Below are positions 7,659-13,753 of a DNA stretch of 13,753 bases, piece by piece. The position numbers and the translations under genes were made by a program. The notes under the pieces were generated by a model. The model was not told the origin of the DNA. It saw nothing but the letters and a program-made list of their open reading frames with translations, and did not search any database. The DNA comes from Terana coerulea (taxonomy: Eukaryota; Basidiomycota; Agaricomycetes; Polyporales; Phanerochaetaceae): the NCBI GenBank assembly GCA_024811115.1, contig JAKOGH010000416.1:1-13753 (forward strand). The letters are read 5' to 3'. The first letter of the stretch is position 1, and each line of letters starts with the position of its first letter.

Positions 7659-7742
7659 AAGAAAAGTGCTCAAAGTAAGTCTTGGGCTTTGGGAGAAGAC
7701 GAAGCTGCTTTGCTGACCCACCACCAGCCAAAACACGAAGCC

Positions 7743-7748
7743 TTTATA
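7743..7748 (-). promoter_or_regulatory. TATA box of secreted-protein paralog 1
   Basis: A perfect TATAAA on the minus strand about 100 bp before the ATG at 7642, followed by a CT-rich leader. It suggests the gene was recently, or still is, transcribed in spite of the frame break. Confidence 0.65.
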
Positions 7749-8514
7749 CTGCCTCTCCGTCGCAGCGTCTCGCTGGGCGGGTGTCCTCGCCGTCTTTTGC
7801 GGGACCAAGGACAGGTGAGTGCCATTCAAAACACTGCCCGTGTCGCTCATTGAATGCACAAACTGAGTATTCTTAGCAGTGCAAGCCGTATACTCGCTCG
7901 CATCACGGTCTGAAGACGGTGCTACGGCGTGTGCTGGCCTACACCACTAATGTCAACGTGCCGAGCTCGGGCTAGGGCGTGCGGACGCCGCGCGGAGCTG
8001 TTGCCGGGAGTCCGCTAACCGTGTCATTCAAGCGCAGCATCAGCCTAGTGTTCGCGGCGCGTCGTCTCGTTCGGACCGACATATACTCACTTTGTGCCGG
8101 ACCCTTAACCTTTCCGGAGGCTATTAGGACGTCAGATGATACATACCCCTTCAAGGTGGCAATGACAGTCAACACAACTCAGGATAGTTGTGATGCTCTG
8201 CGCCGGTACATATCATATAGCAAGTAAGCTTTCATCCTCGTCTGTCCGAATTGATGGATAGCAAGATTAGCTTCGCTAATATTTTACAGGTACAAATTCT
8301 CATTCATGCAAGTACGAGCCAAATATAACCGGGAACATGAGGCAGCCTTCTATCTCCAGCTACCGACCTAATATCTGGTCTGGACGAGTCTCAAGTATCC
8401 GATATTTTACACAGCAAGCGTTTGCCGGCATCCAAACTAACTGAGCCCGGTTGCCTCCGCAGCATATGTGCCGTTTCACCAGCGCCGTGCTCCGACGCCT
8501 TTGTCCCGTGCCGG

Positions 8515-8532
8515 TGAGAATTGCAATTCTCA
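8515..8532. repeat. 18-bp perfect palindrome
   Basis: TGAGAATTGCAATTCTCA reads the same on both strands over all 18 bases. It lies in a gene-poor stretch. It may be a dimeric transcription-factor site or chance. Confidence 0.5.
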
Positions 8533-9214
8533 GTCTACCGCATTGAAAGCCAGCTCACTTCAATCTAGAGACCTACGGCCAGGACACTCCGCCAACGAAA
8601 ACTCCGACCCTGGCCGGAAGCCGAGTTTGTAGGTGGCGCGGTAGACCGTTGGCCATGGACCACGAGACCAGCGTAGAGCGGTCACGGCCGCAGCTCTCGA
8701 GATGCTTTGCACTTCGTCATCATTGCAGTCTATTTGGAGATGGGCGGTAGTCACAAGCAGCATATAAACTCACCGGCGCATGCCGCGCGGTGCGCGCCTT
8801 TGCGACAAGTACGAGGTTCGTCACGGTGTCCGTGTCCGGTCAAACGTGCACAAATAGTGATGTGGTTCCGCTATAGAATCTGTACAAGCCGTGGTGGCCT
8901 CAAAGACAGACAGCCCGTGGAGGACATTCGACGTAGTATGTGCCCATCGTGTTCACTTCACATCAGTTTACGTAGGCTCTTCTCTTATTTCGCTTCCAGT
9001 ACATGGTACGCCCAGCTAGGCGCGCAGGTACTTCTCGCTCATGGGGCTCGCGGTCTATGACAAACGTGCGGCACAGCACACATACTATGCTCTGTAGCAA
9101 TTAGCTGCATCACAGGCGGTCATATGCCCTCGCTCAAGCACGTTCAAGCAGACGCTGTAGCAGTATTCTACAAGGACATAACCACCCGATCGACAATCCG
9201 CGCCTGCGGCTTGC

Positions 9215-9227
9215 GGGTGAGTCACCC
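9215..9227. promoter_or_regulatory. Gcn4/AP-1-type site GTGAGTCAC in a 13-bp palindrome
   Basis: GGGTGAGTCACCC carries the consensus TGAGTCA core of fungal bZIP factors of the Gcn4/AP-1 type. It lies about 35 bp past the stop of secreted-protein paralog 2, so it is not in an obvious promoter position. Confidence 0.3.
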
Positions 9228-9261
9228 ATCCTGGCCCGTTTATGCATTTACTTCTCATAAA

Positions 9262-9625
9262 TTATGCGACAGTCGCCAAAGGCGGGATTGAACTCGTAGA
9301 CTGCAGTTGCTCGCAGAACGGCGTGCCGTTGATCTCGGTGCAGATAGTGCCGTCCTGTCCACACATCGTCCATCCTTCAGCATCATCACCATTTGGGACA
9401 TCACAGCAGCACGCACCGTGCAGCTCGCGGCCTCGACAAAGCTTCCATTTTCACATACCAGGATAGCGGTCCCGCTGCCACTGCAGGTGCTAGCGCGATG
9501 CGTGGAGGTGAGCACGTTGCAACAGTCAGGTCACATGAAGGGACTCACAACGAGCCTGGAGCGCACTGTGCCGCCGCAGGCAGCGCGACGGCAGCCGCAG
9601 CCACGAGAAGAGAGAGCAGGTGCAT
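9262..9625 (-). CDS. Small secreted six-cysteine protein, paralog 2 (80 aa, three exons, intact)
   Basis: Exon 1 is 9625-9549, intron 1 is 9548-9490 (GTGAGT...GCTAG, 59 bp), exon 2 is 9489-9417, intron 2 is 9416-9355 (GTGCGT...GACAG, 62 bp), and exon 3 is 9354-9262 to TAA. All phases agree, giving 80 aa. Residues 1-19 (MHLLSLLVAAAAVALPAAA) form a classic secretory signal peptide. The mature part is about 60 aa with six cysteines spaced C-x6-C-x9-C-x10-C-x5-C-x8-C (CAPGSFTC at the start, GTPFC at the end), presumably three disulfides, plus a short Ser/Thr/Pro tail without Cys. The paralog at 7287-7642 has the same cysteine plan and intron positions. Likely extracellular. A surface, carbohydrate-binding or effector-like role is possible, but no known motif decides it. 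A TATA-like box is upstream at 9705-9710. Confidence 0.8.
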
Positions 9626-9704
9626 GATGTTGCGGTGGTTGGTGGAAAGTAGGGCACAGAGGTCGAATGTGAGAAGCTTGTCTCGCCGCGCCCGACGCCC
9701 CGCC

Positions 9705-9710
9705 ATTTAT
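9705..9710 (-). promoter_or_regulatory. TATA-like box of secreted-protein paralog 2
   Basis: ATAAAT on the minus strand about 80 bp before the ATG at 9625, the same layout as TATAAA before paralog 1. Confidence 0.5.
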
Positions 9711-9729
9711 GCGTAACAGAAATTTTCAT

Positions 9730-10390
9730 TTTGGATCCCTGGTGAGTAGCCTCGTACCATTCATGCGTGGACGCGTCTTTGAGCCGTGCGCCACCGGTGT
9801 TTGGCACGACGCCATCTGTCAATGTCAACGGCGGGCGCATCGGGCGCATGTACCCTGCGTGGTTCACTGCTATCAGCGCGTACGCTGGTGTTGTCGGCAC
9901 GCAAGCCTTGATCCCCGGCATATCATGTATTTTTGGACCCGTTGCACTGACTGGTCCGCCCTCGTTCACGAGCTAACACCTTTTCTGAATAGTGCGTCGC
10001 CAGTGCGCCGCCCTCCGTCACGATTGACGTCGCGCGCATCGCACGCGCACTCCCTGTACGATGCCCCAACCTTTGCGCGCGTATGCCGATCCTGCCATGG
10101 GCATCCGAGACGTGCGCGCCGAACCTTGACCAATCCCCGTCAAACAACGTACGCGGCACAACGCCGCTACAGAATACCTGCAAAACGTAGCTGAGAAACT
10201 GTTGATACGATGCTATATAACGGCCCGTAATCACCTTCAAGCGGTAGACTGCATGCCGGGAAGGTCGACAAAGTGGGATTAGGCGGCGGTCTCATGGACG
10301 CATTCAGAATCATAGTGGATGACCTCGCCAAATGAAGCAGTCCTCGATCCGACACATTCCGGATCGACATAGGTACGTCACGTACCATTT
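9730..10390 (-). other. Coding-like frames, unidentified
   Basis: Three minus-strand segments have protein-like composition but do not join cleanly. YVDPECVGSRTASFGEVIHY runs to a TAA near 10280; RFGAHVSDAHGRIGIRAQRL to about 9990; and VPTTPAYALIAVNHAGYMRP with LTLTDGVVPNTGGARL at about 9930-9740. Some plus-strand frames are open over the same bases, so the strand is not certain. No family recognised. They could be exons of one decayed gene upstream of secreted-protein paralog 2, or chance. Called only as a region to test. Confidence 0.2.
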
Positions 10391-10508
10391 AAACTTTACG
10401 TGCTTTGCTAACGCTCGGTATTAGAAACAAAATGTTTGAGCACGCCTACGAGCCAAAACTGTACAGGTCATCCGTAATAACTAGCTGATGTATGCATCTC
10501 TTCTCGAT

Positions 10509-10929
10509 CTATACAGCAGCCGTCGCCTTGACATCGAATATTGTCGTTCTTGTCGGAGCTGGCCCCCGCCGATGAAGGTACAGATCTCTCCGTCCCGCGC
10601 GCACACCCCGTCGGTCACTTAGCACATACAATCCAGACTCAGAAAAATACGACGGACACACCACGCCGGCGCGTGAAGGGCCAGGATGCAACGGGCGCAG
10701 AGCTCGACGTTGTACGCGCGTGTGTGGACGTCGCTACCGTGACTGCACGGGGACGCACGTCTAGCACACTCTTCCACACCTCCGACGGGCAACGACGCCG
10801 ATCTTGAGCGAAGTGTCTGCGCGATTTCCCAGCGGCGCGGTCTCGGTCACGAGTACTGGTATCTGATGTCGCGGCAGACATAGCCTGCTGGGACGCCGGG
10901 TCGTGATCGTCGTCCGTTGTTGTCGACAC
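10509..10929 (-). pseudogene. Possible degraded third member of the secreted six-cysteine family
   Basis: At about 10600-10560 the minus strand reads DGEICTFIGG. This matches DGTICTEING, the start of exon 3 of the intact paralog, and is preceded by GTGTGCGCGCG where the paralog has GTGTGGACAG, so the acceptor AG is lost. Farther up, in another frame, is a cysteine-rich stretch with C-x6-C (CARRASPC) followed by SHGSDV, compared with CSGSG in the paralog. No signal peptide or joined frame is found. The overlapping 80-96 codon frames on both strands show no family signature. Low confidence; the nucleotide match is only about 25 bases. Confidence 0.25.
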
Positions 10930-11079
10930 TCCTATGAACGCGGGTTACGTCTTTGTCAGTACCTTCTATGTAACACAATCAGCCCTCTTGAAGGAAGAGT
11001 AGCGAAGATCCTAGTATTGCACCGGCCAGTACTTACTCGATGGCCATGAGGCGGCACAGGCGTCGTTGATCCCCAAACC

Positions 11080-11318
11080 AAACCATCTTCCGCATTGAGT
11101 GGACAGGAGGTTATTATGCAGCCGCAGGATAGCCAAGTGAGCCGTTATGTGAGAGGTGCGGAGTGTGCGTGAGGCGGGGGAGTTGCGATGAAAGTACAGG
11201 TCGAGAGAGATAGGCCGAGAAAGGAAGGTGGACGCTTGGAATCCTAACATCCGTCAACAAAGCTCGAGCAGCCTGTAGGCTGTAGCTCAATGTCATCGTC
11301 CACGAGGGCGAATTCAAA
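11080..11318 (-). pseudogene. Exon-like segment at the 3' end of unit B
   Basis: Counterpart of 4080-4300. The first part reads LFEFALVDDDIELQ with an open lead-in NPL before it. Then a 7-bp near-tandem insertion (CTACAGC next to CTACAGG) shifts the frame, after which AARALLTDVRIPSVHLPF and PVLSSQLPRLTHTPH follow. The frame ends at a TAA at about 11114, where A is still open. Broken here by the insertion; product unknown. Confidence 0.4.
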
Positions 11319-11486
11319 CAGGGGATTGAGGATCAGGATTGATAGCATACAGGAAATTACAGTGGATAAAGAGAAACAGAGGCGATCAAGAGAAATTATC
11401 GGGACACATTGTGTACAAGAAAGGAAAATATAGTAGATACGGAGACATAGAAAACTTGAAGGAAAAGAGAAATTTGCTACATGGTA

Positions 11487-11965
11487 TCATATATTGGTCT
11501 GATAATCTCCGGCGCACCACAATCGGCGGGTGATATGTTCGAGGGGGTATGGAGCGACATGGTGGATAGTGAGTAAGGGTGCGTAGTTGTGGACTGCCAT
11601 CACTCCGGAGAGAATAGCTACAAGCAGAAGGGTTAGATTTGGGTCAGAGGACTAGAAGCGCGGCAGAAGACAAACCTGACTCATCCAGCGACTGGGCAGT
11701 ACCGAGATAGACGTGTGAATGTCCCGTACACCGCGAGTAGCTGCAAGACATATTGTCAGCAATCATCGAGGACGCTCGTGCGTGCAATGCTCACCTTATC
11801 CGACCCGAGCCATCGCGTAGACCGTATGACAGCAGTGTGGAGGGGCGAGCCACGCGAGTGGTCTCTGCTCCCGCTCACAAGGCTGAAGCCGGCCGTGTCA
11901 TCAAATGTGGCCTCGGGTGGATCGTACGGGTTGGGCAGTCCGACGGAGGTAGGCTGGTGTTCATA
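11487..11965 (-). pseudogene. Spliced 3' module of unit B with two conserved introns
   Basis: Counterpart of 4443-4989. Intron 11794-11741 (GTGAGC...TTGCAG, 54 bp), exon 11740-11676 (65 bp), intron 11675-11618 (GTTTGT...TTGTAG, 58 bp), last exon from 11617 with AILSGVMAVHNYAP, ending at a TGA at 11487-11489. The join of the 65-bp exon to the last exon is open here, whereas A has a TGA. The upstream NPYDPPEATFDD peptide is conserved, but a frame shift separates it from the part before it. Splice sites are maintained while frames are not. Confidence 0.45.
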
Positions 11966-12359
11966 GGGGCGGGTAGGATCCGAAGCGGTATACGGCTTGA
12001 GAGAATAGGGTCCAATGCTGGATTAACAGATGCGATAGGCTGAGACGCGACCACACAATGCAAGCGGCGCAGATGAGAGAGAAGCCAGAGATTGGAGGCC
12101 GGAGAAGCGAGACTTGGAGCTGAAACACGATTCAAGCTTGGGTAGAGATGGGCTGGAACGCGACCACACATGCGATGTGGCGCAGAGTCCAATTGATGAC
12201 CCGGGGCGGGTTGTCGCCATGGGCGAAATTCGGAGGCCTTGAAGGCGGGACTTGAGAGATATACAAGAGGTCGTCCAAGGCCCGTTGTCGATGCGGCGTG
12301 GCATCTTGATCTTGGACGACATTGCGTGGGGGTGAAAAAGCGGAGGCGAGATTTGAGCC

Positions 12360-12613
12360 TTAGTCGGAGGCATCCAAGGGAGCCATCAAAGCGGCCGGAA
12401 CGTCAGCTTCTGCGGTCTTGGCCTTGTAGTACTTGGTCAAAGTTCCGAGGAGGCCATGAAATCGAGGACGGTGTTTCCATCGCAGATCAAGCTGGAAGGG
12501 TCGGATGAGGCTAAGCGGGCTAGAAGAGAGCCATCTGCGTCGACATCATACAGTGCAGAGTCGACCTCATCGTCGTAGTCGGCCAAGTCCTCGATGGTGG
12601 CTGTGGTGAACAT
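12360..12613 (-). pseudogene. Second coding module of unit B, acidic protein, nearly one frame
   Basis: From the ATG at 12613-12611 a frame of 58 aa reads MFTTATIEDLADYDDEVDSA, then DVDADGSLLARLASSDPSSL and NTVLDFMAS, to a TGA at 12437-12439. A neighbouring frame continues YYKAKTAEADVPAALMAPL to a TAA at 12360-12362, matching the end of the A module. The TGA falls at a 4-bp difference from A. Unlike A, this copy lacks the 5' part (PEYEDVIEDTFF), which is lost with R1. It may be translated as a short acidic protein, or be a relic. Confidence 0.4.
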
Positions 12614-12696
12614 GGCCAGCGCAAGTCGTCGACAAAGGCAGAGTTCCGAGGCCTTGAAGACCGGGCTTGAGAGACAGGCGAGAGCGCCGGAGACAG

Positions 12697-13340
12697 CTAG
12701 TCAGATAAGTCTGCCGAAATCATCGAGGCCAGGGAAGGAGTAAGAGTGAGGGCAAGGACATAAACCGAAGACCCGTTGTCGACATTGAGCAATGTCTTGA
12801 TCTTCAGACCCTCTGCGCAGGGGTAAACAGCGTCCGAGATAACGTCAATCTCAATCTCAATGCTGGGCTGCATGATATTGTCAGAACAAAGTAGTAAGCG
12901 AGGGCACGGGATACGTACCTTGACCTTGTGCATGCAAACACGGTCATTGGAGGACTGGACGAGACACCGTCAGTCAATCATACATATCCCAGCGAGCGCA
13001 GCGGACGTACCGAGAACACCTGCGCGATCCTCCTCTTCACAGATCCCCGCACGCCGTTGCCGAACCTGGTGTCGTCGCGCACTTCGTGGTTGATGACGCA
13101 CTGGCAGCACCGAGCGGCCTGCTCACGCTCCTTGCGGGTGGTCTTGATGAACACGACGGGCGGGCAAGTGGCGGGGACGACCTCGACGACCTTCTTCTCG
13201 CGCTTGGGCGACGAGAACTTTGAGCGGAGCTTGTTGACGGCGGCGCGGACCGTGGAAGCGGCCTTGCCGGTCTCGGCAGCGACGGGCACAGGCGGACCGG
13301 CCTCGAAAGCCCAGGGAGCAGTGTGCTGAAGAGTAGACAT
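12697..13340 (-). CDS. Orphan protein family, copy B (178 aa, three exons)
   Basis: Exon 1 is 13340-13011 (110 codons from the ATG at 13340-13338), intron 1 is 13010-12955 (GTACGT...CCAG, 56 bp, with CTGAC), exon 2 is 12954-12919 (12 codons), intron 2 is 12918-12868 (GTACGT...GCAG, 51 bp), and exon 3 is 12867-12697 to TAG. All joins are in phase 0. Domain order matches copy A: Ala/Pro-rich start, basic NKLRSKFSSPK, IKTTRKER, CCQCVINHEVR with three close cysteines, a basic stretch, then the acidic half with IEIEIDV, GLKIKTLLNVDNG and YVLALTLTPSL. Intron 1 has no equivalent in copy A, where coding runs straight through the same point. No signal peptide or membrane segment. Family unknown; the conserved frame despite roughly 80% nucleotide identity suggests selection on the protein. 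Confidence 0.72.
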
Positions 13341-13562
13341 GGCTAAAGCTTTGAGAGAGTACGAGAGTGAAAGTAGCTCAAGAGAGTGGGAAGAGGCAAG
13401 TGAGATGGGGATGAAAGCGCGTCGGCTCGAGCTTAAGACTGGCTGGAGGGCGAGACGCGGGGTTTGAAAACGCGTCGCGAGATCCCGGCGTTAAACAAAG
13501 CGCGTCGCGCACGTGGGCGCGTAAATGGGCGCTCAATGGCGTCACGCGCGTGCTCGGGCGCT
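13341..13562 (-). promoter_or_regulatory. Promoter and 5' leader of orphan gene B, part of a divergent promoter
   Basis: Nearly identical to the upstream region of copy A, including the 50-bp identical block at 13466-13515 with ACGCGT (13470-13475) and CACGTG (13510-13515). Beyond it, GGGCGCT near 13560 is the last base-level match to A. It has about 20 extra bases relative to A around 13517-13537. The plus-strand gene beginning at 13685 starts about 345 bp away in the opposite direction, so the two may share control elements. Confidence 0.55.
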
Positions 13563-13568
13563 AATATA
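13562..13568 (+). promoter_or_regulatory. TATA-like box before the right-edge gene
   Basis: TAATATA about 117 bp before the ATG at 13685, in front of a CT-rich leader (CACTCGCTCGCTCTCCC). It is a plausible core promoter for the plus-strand gene. Confidence 0.4.
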
Positions 13569-13684
13569 GAGCATATCGATTCCCGGCGCACGCTCGCACG
13601 TACGTTCACTCGCTCGCTCTCCCAAGATCCCACCTCGCAGCTAAGACTACTCGTAGACCAAAATTCAGCTAGGACAATAAAACG

Positions 13685-13753
13685 ATGGCGTCGCTTCTTT
13701 CATCCGTCACCAACGCCGCGCACGGCGCGCCGTATCGCTCCTCAGCGCCGCCC
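13685..13753 (+). CDS. Start of an unidentified gene, cut by the window end
   Basis: The ATG at 13685-13687 in the context AAAACGATGGCG (good fungal start context) opens 23 codons to the window end, beginning MASLLSSVTNAAHGAPYRSS. It is preceded by a pyrimidine-rich leader and a TATA-like box. The fragment is too short for identification; the Ser/Ala-rich start is neither a clear signal peptide nor a clear mitochondrial presequence. Divergent from orphan gene B. Confidence 0.5.
   Translation, partial: MASLLSSVTNAAHGAPYRSSAPP

Larger units (their letters stand above)
7750..9240. other. Stretch between the two secreted-protein genes, no supported gene
   Basis: About 1.5 kb. The only coding-like hint is on the plus strand at about 8161-8370: a frame from ATG at about 8161 runs to a GTAAGC donor at 8223, and after ...TTTTACAG (8290) continues as YKFSFMQVRAKYNREHEAAF to a TAA at about 8370. 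That would be only about 47 aa, with no family, so it is not called as a gene. The stretch also holds a hairpin ATTAGC-TTC-GCTAAT (8266-8280) and an 18-bp palindrome (8515-8532). Confidence 0.35.
11080..13562 (-). repeat. Segmental duplication, copy B (about 2.5 kb, direct repeat of copy A)
   Basis: Partner of 4071-6574 in the same orientation, with starts 7.0 kb apart. It keeps the same order of elements. Differences include a deletion of about 165 bp removing most of R1, 14 bp present here and absent in A, a 7-bp insertion near 11270-11280, and one extra intron in the orphan gene. Between 5110-5350 and 12140-12380 there are no indels at all. Confidence 0.85.

Noticed and set aside
8560..8763. 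Possible fourth secreted-protein relic (CNDDEVQSIS followed by GAGCTGCGGC, as in paralog 1)
   Set aside because: Only a 10-base match plus a loose cysteine; no matching exon 1, acceptor or exon 3 at the right distance.
8707..9060. 117-codon plus-strand frame
   Set aside because: No motif, no promoter or intron support, and composition like chance frames nearby.
9267..9300. tRNA T-loop-like string GTTCAATCCCG on the minus strand
   Set aside because: No acceptor stem or A-box at the needed distance; it lies in coding exon 3 of the secreted-protein gene.
10541..10929. Overlapping 88- and 96-codon frames on opposite strands
   Set aside because: Low-complexity Ser/Thr/Arg composition, no family signature, and the longer one needs a GTG start; neither outcompetes the other.
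4071..13562. Interpretation of the 2.5-kb repeats as LTRs or ends of one transposon
   Set aside because: They contain an intact spliced gene and promoter, show no TG...CA ends or target-site duplication, and the 4.5 kb between them shows no transposase or reverse transcriptase signature.

Overview
The window looks like a piece of a filamentous fungal genome, most likely a mushroom-forming basidiomycete. Genes on the minus strand are broken by short GT-AG introns (about 50-73 bp, several with a CTGAC-type branch site), promoters carry TATA boxes 70-105 bp before the start codon, and the recognisable products (an F-box/LRR-like protein, a two-domain EthD-like dimeric alpha-beta barrel protein, small secreted cysteine-rich proteins) are typical of Agaricomycetes. 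It is an accessory, duplicated and partly decaying region rather than conserved core sequence.

Layout. At 1-1201 (+) lies a leucine-rich-repeat gene whose LRR-like stretches sit in three different frames. At 1664-2328 (-) is a two-domain EthD-like gene with one apparent single-base frameshift and, upstream at about 2690-2842 (-), a possible second, degraded copy. 2850-3650 shows nothing I can support, and 3648-3995 (+) is an unidentified exon-like frame. From 4071 to 6574 and again from 11080 to 13562 the same roughly 2.5-kb unit occurs in direct orientation. Each copy has, reading on the minus strand, a promoter, an intact orphan gene (174 aa in the left copy A, 178 aa in the right copy B), a second coding-like module with frameshifts, two introns of identical length in both copies, a roughly 64-bp imperfect tandem repeat, and a last exon-like segment. 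Between the copies are two paralogous minus-strand genes for small secreted six-cysteine proteins, one intact (9262-9625) and one with an apparent frameshift (7287-7642). Both have introns at the same two codon positions. At the right edge (13685 onward, +) a new gene starts, divergent from copy B.

The most interesting material is the duplicated unit. It contains an unrecognised protein family, a paralog-specific intron, a 50-bp stretch upstream of both genes that is identical base for base while the coding sequence has diverged to roughly 80%, and a 240-bp internal tract of about 97% identity that suggests gene conversion or strong constraint. The secreted-protein pair sits inside the 4.5 kb between the two units. 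All identities are counted or estimated by eye; no search was run.
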